Positions 8,050 through 15,925 of a DNA stretch of 64,000 bases are shown here, in pieces; position 1 is the stretch's first letter; every line of letters begins with the position of its first letter. Location: assembly GCA_963730555.1 (NCBI GenBank), contig CAVSSS010000022.1:1-64000 (forward strand), read 5' to 3'. Under the pieces are notes generated by a model, which searched no databases, was not told the origin of the DNA, and saw nothing but the letters and a program-made list of their open reading frames with translations. The translations under genes were made by a program, and so were the position numbers. Source of the DNA: Roseiarcus sp963730555 (lineage in GTDB: Bacteria > Pseudomonadota > Alphaproteobacteria > Rhizobiales > Beijerinckiaceae).

Positions 8050-8502
8050 TCAGATTGCGAAATCGCCGCTGACCTTCTCGTCGTCGAGGACATGGGTCTT
8101 CTCGGCCGTCTCGCACATCTGTTCGACGGTTATCGAGTCGAGATTGGCGAGAAAGGTTTCGCCCGCCCGTCGTACGGCCGGATCAATCACCCGCTCGAGC
8201 AGCACCGAGTTTGCGCCGAGATCGTCTGGATCGGCGGTGCTCAGCGACATCGCGGTGCGCACGATCTCGCCTATGGTGATGCGCCGGCGCTCGCGCGCCA
8301 GCTCGTAGCCGCCTCGCGGCCCGCGCACGCCTTTGAGGATCTTGGCGTGGACCAGGCCCTGGAGCAATGTCTCCAGGTGACGGGGGGGCAGTTTGTGACG
8401 CGCGGCCAAAGATTTGGCCGCAACCGGCGCCGAGCGCGAGTGTAACGCGACATCGACAACGGCGGCGATGGCGAGAACGCTCCGTCGCGACAATAAGTTC
8501 AT
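8050..8502 (-). CDS. Rrf2-family transcriptional regulator, CymR-like (no Fe-S cysteines)
   Basis: The start at 8502 is set by GGAGG eight bases upstream. The N-terminal winged HTH reads SVLAIAAVVDVALHSRSAPV, then AARHKLPPRHLETLLQGLVH, with wing GVRGPRGGYELARERRRITI, all typical of Rrf2 proteins. The IscR-type cluster of three cysteines in the middle is absent; the only cysteine is in EQMCETAE, near the C-terminus. It therefore probably does not carry an iron-sulfur cluster and resembles CymR, which controls cysteine metabolism. The position 10 bp after dut and 101 bp before cysK supports control of cysteine supply. That role is inferred. Confidence 0.82.
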   Translation of the reverse strand: MNLLSRRSVLAIAAVVDVALHSRSAPVAAKSLAARHKLPPRHLETLLQGLVHAKILKGVRGPRGGYELARERRRITIGEIVRTAMSLSTADPDDLGANSVLLERVIDPAVRRAGETFLANLDSITVEQMCETAEKTHVLDDEKVSGDFAI

Positions 8503-8512
8503 ATCATACCTC

Positions 8513-8968
8513 CTACAATGAACGCCCGGTGGAACCGAATCCATTTGAGCCACGGACGCTCGGAGTGAGACGCGCGCTCGAAATCAGAGCCACACGTTCC
8601 ACAGAAGAAACGACGAGTTGCGCTATGCGCGCGCCCCGCCGAACGACAAAGGGCTTGTCCCCAAAATTGACGAGAATGACACCAATTTCGCCGCGGTAGT
8701 CAGCGTCGATGGTCCCCGGACTGTTGAGGACCGTCACCCCATCCTTGAGAGCCAACCCCGACCGGGGCCGGATCTGCGCTTCAAATCCCTTTGGCAACTC
8801 GATGGCCATCCCGGTCGCGATCAACCCTCGCGACCCAGGAGCCAGGACAACCTCTTCGCCCGCCGGCAGAGCCGCCATGAGATCCATCCCGGAGGCATCC
8901 TCGCTCGCATAGGCCGGCGATTGCAACCCCTCACCATGTGGTAATCTATGGTAACCAATCGTGATCAT
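8513..8968 (-). CDS. dut: dUTP diphosphatase
   Basis: Hydrolyses dUTP to dUMP and pyrophosphate, keeping uracil out of DNA and feeding dTMP synthesis. The five trimeric dUTPase motifs can be followed: SEDASGMDLMAA (I), RPRSGLALKDG (II), NSPGTIDADYRGEIGVILVN (III), RRGARIAQLVV (IV) and RGSNGFGSTG (V, P-loop-like). At 151 residues it has normal length. Its ATG overlaps the end of coaBC by four bases, so the two are translationally coupled. Confidence 0.95.
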   Translation of the reverse strand: MITIGYHRLPHGEGLQSPAYASEDASGMDLMAALPAGEEVVLAPGSRGLIATGMAIELPKGFEAQIRPRSGLALKDGVTVLNSPGTIDADYRGEIGVILVNFGDKPFVVRRGARIAQLVVSSVERVALISSARLTPSVRGSNGFGSTGRSL

Positions 8969-10221
8969 TGCTGCTTCGCCAACTCAACGGCGAGGCGCCG
9001 AACAATGCCGTTCGCGACTTCGGCTTTCGTCATCGGCGGCCACAATTCGACGCCACGCGCATCGATCACCTGGACCTGATTGGTTTCACCGCCAAACGTT
9101 GATGTACCCTCGGCGACACTATTGGCGATGATCAAGTCACAACCCTTGCGTCGTAATTTGGCCATGGCGTTCGCCGTAATGTCCTCGGTCTCAGCAGCGA
9201 AGCCAATTACAACCGCTGGCCGCATTGTCGTTTTCTTTGCGACCTCCGCAAGTATATCGGGATTCTCAATAAGACGGAGTGTTGGAGACTCTTTGGCGCC
9301 CTTTTTGATCTTTTGGCTGGCGATGTTTTCAGCGCGCCAATCGGCGACTGCCGCTGCCGCAATGAACACGTCGGCTGGCAGCGCGGCCTCGACCGCTTCG
9401 CGCATATCGCGCGCCGAACCGACGTGAACGACCTCGACCCCGGCCGGATCGGAAAGCCCTACGGGGCCGGTAACCAGCGTCACCCTTGCACCGGCGCCAA
9501 CCGCAGCTTGCGCAATTGCATGGCCCTGACGGCCGGAAGATCGATTTCCGAGGAAACGCACAGGGTCAATCGGCTCGTAGGTCGGGCCCGAAGTGACGAT
9601 GACATGCCTTCCGCCGAGCGGACCCGAATCAGGCGGACCTTGGAGCAGAGAATTCAACGTCGCTTTGGCGGCCAACGCCTGCTCGATCGCCTCGACGATC
9701 GCCGGTGGCTCCGCCATGCGGCCCGGGCCATATTCGCCGCACGCCATCGGCCCCGCTTCGGGACCGACGAACAGAACGCCGTCGTCCTTGAGGCGGTCGA
9801 TATTGCGGCGAGTCGCCGGGTGCAGCCACATCCTGACATTCATCGCCGGGGCTGCGAGGACGCGTTTGTCGGTCGCGAGCAATACTGTCGTCGCCATATC
9901 GTCGGCAAGGCCGCCGGCCATCCGCGCCAGGATATTCGCGGTGGCCGGGGCCACGACGATAAGGTCGGCCGCCCGCGACAATTCGATATGGCCGATCGCC
10001 GCTTCGTCGGTCAGGCTGAACAGATCGTCTCGCACGGGCTGCCCGCTTAGGGTCGCGGCGGAAAGCGGGGAAATGAATTGCCTGGCGGCGGAAGTCATCA
10101 CGACTTGAACCGTCGCCCCGCGGTCTTTCAGCCGCCTGATTAACTCAAGCGCCTTGTAGGCCGCGATTCCTCCACTTATGATCAGGAGAATACGGGCGCG
10201 CGATAGGGGTGCGGCGGTCAT
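8965..10221 (-). CDS. coaBC: Bifunctional phosphopantothenoylcysteine decarboxylase / phosphopantothenate-cysteine ligase
   Basis: The two-domain enzyme carries out two steps of coenzyme A synthesis: CTP-dependent joining of 4'-phosphopantothenate with L-cysteine, then decarboxylation. The N-terminal flavoprotein CoaC half has IGHIELSRAADLIVVAPATA with the active-site His, APAMNVRMWLHPATRRN, and the Cys loop GPMACGEYGPGRMAEP. The C-terminal CoaB half has VTSGPTYEPIDPVRFLGNRS and the lysine motif KIKKGAKES. Total 418 residues. It overlaps dut by four bases. An AT-rich stretch upstream may hold the promoter for coaBC-dut-rrf2-cysK. Confidence 0.95.
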   Translation of the reverse strand: MTAAPLSRARILLIISGGIAAYKALELIRRLKDRGATVQVVMTSAARQFISPLSAATLSGQPVRDDLFSLTDEAAIGHIELSRAADLIVVAPATANILARMAGGLADDMATTVLLATDKRVLAAPAMNVRMWLHPATRRNIDRLKDDGVLFVGPEAGPMACGEYGPGRMAEPPAIVEAIEQALAAKATLNSLLQGPPDSGPLGGRHVIVTSGPTYEPIDPVRFLGNRSSGRQGHAIAQAAVGAGARVTLVTGPVGLSDPAGVEVVHVGSARDMREAVEAALPADVFIAAAAVADWRAENIASQKIKKGAKESPTLRLIENPDILAEVAKKTTMRPAVVIGFAAETEDITANAMAKLRRKGCDLIIANSVAEGTSTFGGETNQVQVIDARGVELWPPMTKAEVANGIVRRLAVELAKQQ

Positions 10222-10551
10222 CGCAACAACCTAAGCTCGCCCGCCGTCGGCGCCAGCGGCCGACGCAGAGGAAATTGAGGAGACGATGCGCGAAACCTCC
10301 ATTCTCGTTTTCATCCCGCTCGCCGCCCCGCCCTTCGTTGCGTTAGCCGCTCAATTAATGCCACGATTGTTAACAGAGGAATGCCACAAACATTAACGAA
10401 ATGGCAATTATCACAATTGTGGTAGTGCCGGCGGGCGGTTGTAGGGAGCGGTTCAGGGATTGCCAGTCGGGGCGGCCGAGGCTGTTTTCATGCGGCAAGG
10501 GTCCACCCCGCCTTCGGGCGCATCGGTTGCAGGCGCCCCAGGCCCTCGTCC
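10222..10551. promoter_or_regulatory. AT-rich upstream region of coaBC with a direct repeat
   Basis: This 330-bp gap separates ubiB from coaBC, both on the minus strand. Between 10350 and 10440 it is unusually AT-rich for the window. It holds two direct copies of AATGCCAC followed by TTAAC, beginning at 10357 and 10380 (23 bp apart), and the short palindrome CACAATTGTG near 10411-10420. These could be promoter and regulator sites for coaBC, but no factor can be named. The rest of the gap shows no credible gene. Confidence 0.3.
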
Positions 10552-12111
10552 CTATACGATCCAGCGGTACGCCGCGAAGCACAGGATCGCGAGTAAAAAC
10601 CCGGTCAGAACAAAGACAAATCCGAGCCGCAAGCTGAGCTCCGGGACGACTTTGGAAAGTTCCTTTTCGCTGTCGGTCTCGAGTCTCCCCTCAAGCCGAT
10701 CAGCGATTTGCTCCAAGCGGTGAGGCGCGTCGGCAAGGAAGCCGGCAATGGACGACAAAGTCCGCCTGGCGTCTTCGATCCGCCCAATCGGGCCGAGGTT
10801 TTCCGCGATCCAGGCGCCCACAACCGGTTCGGCCGTCGACCACATATTGAGCTGAGGGTCGAGCTTTCGCGCCACCCCTTCCACGACGACCATGGTCTTT
10901 TGCAGCATCACCAACTCGATCCTGGTCGTCATCTCGAACAAGGAAGTGATTTCGAACAGGAGCGTCAACAGCTTCGCCATCGAGATCTGATCGGCGGTGC
11001 GAGAATGAATCGGTTCGCCGATGGCCCGGAGGGCCTGGGCGAAATCTTCGACCCGATAGGCATGTGGCACGTAGCCTGCCTCGAAATGGACCTCGGCGAC
11101 CCGCAGATAGTCTCGGCGGATGAATCCATACAGGATCTCCGCCAGGAACCGGCGCTCCTTGCGTCCGAGCCGCCCCATGATGCCGAAATCGACGGCGACG
11201 ATGCGCCCCTCGCTGTCGACGAAGAAATTGCCCTGGTGCATGTCGGCATGGAAGAATCCGTCGCGCAGCGCGGCGCGGAGGAACGTTTGAATCAAAGCCC
11301 GCGCCAGCGCGGCGGGGTCAAATCCGAGCTCGGTCAGACGGTCCGGATCAGCCAGGGGGACCCCGTCGATCCATTCCATGGTCATCACTTCCCGCGTGGT
11401 GCGGTTCCAGTCGACCACGGGCGCCCGAATCTCAGGATCATCCCTGGAGTTTTCTAGGAATTCCGACGCTGCGGCCGCTTCGAGCCGGAAATCCATCTCC
11501 ATCCGCACGGAGCGCGCGAGCGTCTCGACCACCTGGGCAAGCCGCAAGCGGCGGAACTCGGGCGCCAGGCTCTCAGCGAACTGGGCGGCGAAGGCCATGT
11601 CCGAAAGATCGCGCGCAAACCGCCTTTCCGTGCCGGCCCGCAACACTTTTACCGCGACCGGCCGCAAGCCTTCGTCGGTTTTCACCTCAGCGCGATGCAC
11701 CTGGGCGATTGAAGCGGCGGCCACCGGCTCGCCAAAGCTCTCGAACAGCGATCCGATCTTCGCGCCGAACGAGGCCTCGACGATCGCGACCGCCGCGTCC
11801 CGGCTCATTGGCGCTACCCGGTCCTGCAGCCGCTCGAGCTCCAAAGCGACCTTGCCGCCGACGATGTCTGGACGCGTCGAGAGGAATTGCCCAAGCTTGA
11901 CGTAGGACGGTCCCAGGCGGTCGATCGCCCGTGAGAGACCCGCGAGACCGTCGCCGTCGCGCTTCGCAATCAAGTTGGCGAGCGCGAGCGGCAGCCTCAG
12001 CACTGGCGGGAGGGGCCCCGGATCGACGCCGACAAACGCCCCTTCACGCGCGAACACGAACGAAGCGCGCGTCAGCCTCAAGACGTGGCCGAACGACGAC
12101 AATATCCCCAT
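10552..12111 (-). CDS. ubiB: UbiB-family ABC1 kinase/ATPase for ubiquinone synthesis
   Basis: UbiB is an atypical kinase-like membrane protein required for coenzyme Q production. The KxGQ extension is present as YVKLGQFLSTRPDIVG near residue 71, the Ala-rich nucleotide loop as AAASIAQVHRAEV, the catalytic-like block as HADMHQGNFFVDSEGR and DFGIMGRLGRKERRF. The C-terminus carries a hydrophobic helix (LRLGFVFVLTGFLLAILCFA) as membrane anchor. Length 519 is standard. The gene starts three bases after the ubiE stop, so ubiE and ubiB are co-transcribed. Confidence 0.93.
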   Translation of the reverse strand: MGILSSFGHVLRLTRASFVFAREGAFVGVDPGPLPPVLRLPLALANLIAKRDGDGLAGLSRAIDRLGPSYVKLGQFLSTRPDIVGGKVALELERLQDRVAPMSRDAAVAIVEASFGAKIGSLFESFGEPVAAASIAQVHRAEVKTDEGLRPVAVKVLRAGTERRFARDLSDMAFAAQFAESLAPEFRRLRLAQVVETLARSVRMEMDFRLEAAAASEFLENSRDDPEIRAPVVDWNRTTREVMTMEWIDGVPLADPDRLTELGFDPAALARALIQTFLRAALRDGFFHADMHQGNFFVDSEGRIVAVDFGIMGRLGRKERRFLAEILYGFIRRDYLRVAEVHFEAGYVPHAYRVEDFAQALRAIGEPIHSRTADQISMAKLLTLLFEITSLFEMTTRIELVMLQKTMVVVEGVARKLDPQLNMWSTAEPVVGAWIAENLGPIGRIEDARRTLSSIAGFLADAPHRLEQIADRLEGRLETDSEKELSKVVPELSLRLGFVFVLTGFLLAILCFAAYRWIV

Positions 12112-12114
12112 GAA

Positions 12115-12888
12115 TCAGAGCTTCCAGCCTGAGTGGATGGCAACGACGCCCCCGCTCAAGCGCGTGAAGTGCACGCGGGCGAAGCCGGCCGTGGCGATCA
12201 TCTCCGCGAATCGCTCTGGAGGAGGAAACTTGCGGATCGACTCGACAAGATAGCGATAGGCGCCGCCGTCGCCCGTCACGACCCTGCCGATGGCCGGAAT
12301 GGCGGCGAAGGAATAGGCGTCGTACAGCCGATCCAGGACCGGCAAATCAACGCGCGAAAACTCGAGGCATAAGAAATGTCCGCCGCGCTTGAGCACGCGA
12401 TGGGCTTCTTTGAGGGCGTCTTCGATACGCGGCACGTTGCGGATGCCGAACGCGATTGTATAGGCGTCGAAGTGCGCGTCGCGGAGGGGCAGGGCCTCGG
12501 CGTTGCCTTCGATGAACCGCAACCGATTGGCGTATGGGCGTCTCGCGACGCGCCGTTTTGCCCGCCGCAACATGTCAGGGTTGACGTCTACGACTGTGAC
12601 CTCGGTCAGCGGCCCGCCCGCTTTCGCGACCCGAGCCGCGACGTCGGCAGTGCCGCCCGCGACGTCGATGTGAGAAAAAGGGCGACTGAGCGAGGGCCGC
12701 ACTTTAGCAACGAGAGCGTCCTTCCAGGCCCGATGCAGGCCGAACGACATCAGGTCGTTCATCAAATCATATCGACTGGCGACGCTGTGGAACACGTCGT
12801 TCACCAGGCTCTGTTTTTCGTCCAGGCGAACGGTGCGCCGGCCGAAGTGCGTGTGATCGCCCACGGCGGGCATTGGGCCTCTCCTCAT
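12115..12888 (-). CDS. ubiE: 2-methoxy-6-polyprenyl-1,4-benzoquinol methylase (UbiE)
   Basis: A SAM-dependent C-methyltransferase acting on the quinone ring in ubiquinone (and, where present, menaquinone) synthesis. The conserved opening GDHTHFGRRTVRLDEKQSLV is followed by FHSVASRYDLMNDLMSFGLH, the SAM motif DVAGGTADVAARVA, and late motifs IAFGIRNVPRIEDALKEAHR and GGHFLCLEFSRVDLPVLDRL. The 257-residue frame begins at 12888, but an internal ATG at 12873 (MPAVGDHTHFG) is an equally good start. It lies 52 bp after hisF and 3 bp before ubiB on the same strand. Confidence 0.93.
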   Translation of the reverse strand: MRRGPMPAVGDHTHFGRRTVRLDEKQSLVNDVFHSVASRYDLMNDLMSFGLHRAWKDALVAKVRPSLSRPFSHIDVAGGTADVAARVAKAGGPLTEVTVVDVNPDMLRRAKRRVARRPYANRLRFIEGNAEALPLRDAHFDAYTIAFGIRNVPRIEDALKEAHRVLKRGGHFLCLEFSRVDLPVLDRLYDAYSFAAIPAIGRVVTGDGGAYRYLVESIRKFPPPERFAEMIATAGFARVHFTRLSGGVVAIHSGWKL

Positions 12889-12940
12889 GAAATGGGCTCA
12901 AACCTTAGCGCGCGAGGCGCCGAGCGTACACTGGCGCGGG

Positions 12941-13717
12941 TCAGTCGAGGCGCACGGGTATCCCGGCCTCCGCCATGCGCTCCTTCGCCTGCCGGATGGT
13001 GAATTCACCGAAATGGAAGATCGAAGCCGCAAGCACAGCGCTTGCATGACCTTGCCGCACGCCGTCGACGAGGTCGTCAAGTTGGCCGACGCCGCCTGAG
13101 GCGATGACCGGAATGGCGACTGCGTCTGCGACCGCCCGGGTCAGCTCCAGATCGAAGCCGCGTTTTGATCCGTCGCGATCCATCGACGTCAATAGGATCT
13201 CGCCCGCCCCGAGAGCGGCGACCTCGCGGGCGTAGCCGATCGCGTCGATCCCCGTCGGCCGTCGTCCGCCATGCGTGAAGACCTCCCAGCGCGGCGCTTC
13301 TCCGACCGCGGAGACCCGCTTGGCGTCGATCGCGACGACGACGCACTGGGCGCCGAACTTCTCGGCGGCCCGGCGCACGATTTCCCGGTCGGCGACCGCC
13401 GCCGAATTGATCGAGGCCTTGTCCGCCCCCGCGAGCAACAGGTTGCGGATGTCGTCAGTGGTGCGGACGCCGCCGCCGACCGTCAACGGCATGAAGCAAA
13501 CCTCCGCTGTGCGCCTGACCACGTCGAGCAGGATGCTGCGATCTTCGTGGCTTGCGGTGATGTCCAGGAAACACAGTTCGTCCGCGCCGGCTCGGTCGTA
13601 TGCGACGGCGCTCTCGACCGGATCGCCGGCGTCACGCAGATTGACGAAATTGACGCCCTTGACGACGCGGCCGTCCTTGACGTCGAGACACGGGATGACG
13701 CGCGCTTTGAGGGTCAC
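12941..13717 (-). CDS. hisF: Imidazole glycerol phosphate synthase, cyclase subunit
   Basis: HisF uses ammonia made by HisH to convert PRFAR to imidazole glycerol phosphate and AICAR in histidine synthesis. The beta/alpha barrel shows both catalytic aspartates: PCLDVKDGRVVKGVNF at the start and VVAIDAKRV in the middle. Phosphate-binding loops are LTVGGGVRTTDD and PVIASGGVG. At 258 residues it is complete. The start overlaps the hisA stop by four bases, indicating translational coupling. Confidence 0.97.
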   Translation of the reverse strand: MTLKARVIPCLDVKDGRVVKGVNFVNLRDAGDPVESAVAYDRAGADELCFLDITASHEDRSILLDVVRRTAEVCFMPLTVGGGVRTTDDIRNLLLAGADKASINSAAVADREIVRRAAEKFGAQCVVVAIDAKRVSAVGEAPRWEVFTHGGRRPTGIDAIGYAREVAALGAGEILLTSMDRDGSKRGFDLELTRAVADAVAIPVIASGGVGQLDDLVDGVRQGHASAVLAASIFHFGEFTIRQAKERMAEAGIPVRLD

Positions 13718-14484
13718 CGCGCCGATCCCGCCGGCCGTTCCGCTCGCCCGCCGGCCTGAAGCAGGGTCAGCGCCGCGTGCGGATCAAGCCGCCCATCGTA
13801 GAGCGCGCGCCCGACAATTGCGCCAGCGAGGCGGGCGCAATCGGGCTCGATGAGCCGCCGGACATCCTCGATCGAGGCGAGGCCGCCCGAGGCGATCACC
13901 GGAATCTCGAGCTTGTCGGCGAGCGCGACCGTGCTTTCCACGTTGAGCCCGGTGAGCGCCCCGTCGCGCGCGATGTCGGTATAGATGATCGCGGCGACGC
14001 CGGCGTCCTGGAATCGGCGCGCGAGATCAAGAGCCGACATGTCGGACGTCTTCGCCCAGCCCTCGATAGCGACGACGCCGTCGCGGGCGTCCACGCCGAC
14101 GGCGATCTGGCCCGGATAGAGGCGCGCCGCCTCGCGAACAAAGTCTGGGTCGCGCACCGCGGCGGTTCCAATGATGACTCGGGTGACGCCGCTCTCAAGC
14201 CAGCCGCGCACCGTTTTCATGTCGCGTATTCCGCCGCCAAGCTGCAGCCTCACCGTGAGGCCGGCGAGGATGTCTCGAACGGCTTCGGCGTTCATGGGCT
14301 TGCCCGCGAAGGCCCCGTCAAGATCGACGACGTGCAAATAGTCGAATCCTTGCGCGACAAACGCTTGGGCTTGCGCCGCGGGATCGGCGTTGAAGATCGT
14401 CGCGCGCGCCATGTCGCCATGAATGAGGCGAACGCACTGGCCGTCCTTGAGGTCGATCGCGGGGAACAGGATCACGGGCGCCAC
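13714..14484 (-). CDS. hisA: Phosphoribosylformimino-5-aminoimidazole carboxamide ribotide isomerase
   Basis: Catalyses the Amadori rearrangement of ProFAR to PRFAR, the step before HisHF. The barrel has the paired catalytic residues in FPAIDLKDGQCVRLIHGD and IAVGVDARDGVVAIEGW, plus phosphate loops QLGGGIRDMKTV and PVIASGGLASIEDV. The C-terminus extends about ten residues beyond the usual end (RAERPAGSAR) and overlaps hisF by four bases. The 5' end overlaps the hisH coding end by 13 bases. Confidence 0.97.
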   Translation of the reverse strand: MAPVILFPAIDLKDGQCVRLIHGDMARATIFNADPAAQAQAFVAQGFDYLHVVDLDGAFAGKPMNAEAVRDILAGLTVRLQLGGGIRDMKTVRGWLESGVTRVIIGTAAVRDPDFVREAARLYPGQIAVGVDARDGVVAIEGWAKTSDMSALDLARRFQDAGVAAIIYTDIARDGALTGLNVESTVALADKLEIPVIASGGLASIEDVRRLIEPDCARLAGAIVGRALYDGRLDPHAALTLLQAGGRAERPAGSAR

Positions 14485-15122
14485 TTAAGGAAATTGGCGA
14501 TCAGCCTGAGCCCGAGGGTTTGGCTCTTTTCCGGGTGAAACTGCGTGCCCGCGATGTTGTCACGCGCGACGATCGCCGTCACGGGGCCGCCGTAATCGGC
14601 GGTCGCGACCAGGTCGTCTGCGTTATCCGCGTACAATTGATAAGAGTGAACGAAATACGCGTGCAGTCCGCTCTGGCCGGTGGTCACACCCTCGAGAAGC
14701 GGATGGCTTCGCCTGAGGTCGAGGGTGTTCCACCCCATATGTGGAATCTTGAGCTCCGGATCGCTCGGCTTGATCGCCGCGACGTCGCCCTTAATCCAGT
14801 TCAACCCATCGACCACCTCATGCTCTAGGCCGCGCGTCGCCATGAGTTGCGCGCCGACGCAAATGCCCAGGAACGGCCGACCACGCCGGCGCACGGCCTC
14901 GTCCATCGCCTCGACCATGCCGGAAACGCCATCGAGCCCACGGCGGCAATCGGCGAATGCGCCGACTCCCGGCAGCACGACATGGTCGGCGGCAAGCACA
15001 TCGTCAGGCCGGGCGGTGACGTTGATTTCGCGGTCCAGGCCGGCCTCGCGAGCGGCGCGCTCGAAGGCCTTCCGCGCCGAGTGCAAGTTGCCCGAGCCGT
15101 AATCGATGATGGCGACGCTCAT
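14472..15122 (-). CDS. hisH: Imidazole glycerol phosphate synthase, glutamine amidotransferase subunit
   Basis: HisH hydrolyses glutamine and passes ammonia to HisF. The class I amidotransferase triad is visible: Cys in FLGICVGAQLMATRG, and His-Glu in GTQFHPEKSQTLG. The N-terminus SVAIIDYGSGNLHSARKAFE is typical. The start at 15122 is chosen for this conserved beginning; the frame extends further upstream but that extension overlaps the end of hisB and is not conserved-looking. Length 216 fits. Confidence 0.96.
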   Translation of the reverse strand: MSVAIIDYGSGNLHSARKAFERAAREAGLDREINVTARPDDVLAADHVVLPGVGAFADCRRGLDGVSGMVEAMDEAVRRRGRPFLGICVGAQLMATRGLEHEVVDGLNWIKGDVAAIKPSDPELKIPHMGWNTLDLRRSHPLLEGVTTGQSGLHAYFVHSYQLYADNADDLVATADYGGPVTAIVARDNIAGTQFHPEKSQTLGLRLIANFLKWRP

Positions 15123-15133
15123 CGCATGTCGCG

Positions 15134-15721
15134 CTAAAGCGCGCCCTTGGTCGACGGTACGCGCTCGGCCTGGCGCGCATCGATCGTGATCGCGCCGCGC
15201 AGCGCGCGGGCGACGCCCTTGAAGCACGATTCGGCGATGTGATGACTGTTCGAGCCATAGAGCGTTTCGATATGCAGGGTGAGGCCGGCGTTGCCGGCGA
15301 ACGCCTGGAAGAACTCGCGGACGAGCTCAGTGTCAAAAGCGCCGATCTTCTCGGTTGGGAATTCGGTTCGGAAGACGAGGAAGGGTCGGCCCGACACGTC
15401 AAGCGCCACCCGGGTCAGCGTTTCGTCCATCGGCAAGAGGCAGTCGGCGTAGCGAGTCAACCCGCGCTTGTCGCCGAGCGCTTTCATGAGCGCCTGGCCG
15501 AGCGCAATGCCGACGTCTTCAACCGTGTGGTGATCGTCGATGTGGCGGTCGCCCTCGGCACGAATTTTGATATCCACGAGGGAGTGACGAGCCAGTTGAT
15601 CGAGCATATGATCGAAGAAGCCGACTCCAGTCGTGACATCGGCAAGGCCCGACCCATCGAGGTCGAGGCCGACCTCGATGCTCGTCTCATTGGTTTTGCG
15701 TGTGATTGCGCCCTTGCGCAT
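15134..15721 (-). CDS. hisB: Imidazoleglycerol-phosphate dehydratase
   Basis: Removes water from imidazole glycerol phosphate to give imidazole acetol phosphate. The metal-binding signatures are complete: FFDHMLDQLARHS, DDHHTVEDVGIALGQAL and YGSNSHHIAESCFKGVARAL. At 195 residues it is the monofunctional type seen in alphaproteobacteria, not fused to the phosphatase HisN. It is the first gene of the hisB-hisH-hisA-hisF run, 11 bp before hisH. The divergent molybdenum hydroxylase gene starts 204 bp upstream. Confidence 0.97.
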   Translation of the reverse strand: MRKGAITRKTNETSIEVGLDLDGSGLADVTTGVGFFDHMLDQLARHSLVDIKIRAEGDRHIDDHHTVEDVGIALGQALMKALGDKRGLTRYADCLLPMDETLTRVALDVSGRPFLVFRTEFPTEKIGAFDTELVREFFQAFAGNAGLTLHIETLYGSNSHHIAESCFKGVARALRGAITIDARQAERVPSTKGAL

Positions 15722-15925
15722 GGAGATTTCTTTGCCTCGAGCCGCTTTGCGCGCCGGTGATGGCAGGGTGATAGCAAGCCCTGCGGCGATTGGCCACCGG
15801 AGCCTGAACGACCACGGGTGGCTCGATCGCCCCGCGGGCTTTCGCAGTGACGCAAGATTCGATTAGTAAGGATTCAACGCCGTCGGACTCGAGACGCCAT
15901 CGGCCGCCAGAGGAAATCACACAAT

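Noticed and set aside
10370..10582. 70-codon minus-strand frame upstream of coaBC
   Set aside because: Overlaps the end of ubiB, weak composition, lies in a region better explained as a promoter.
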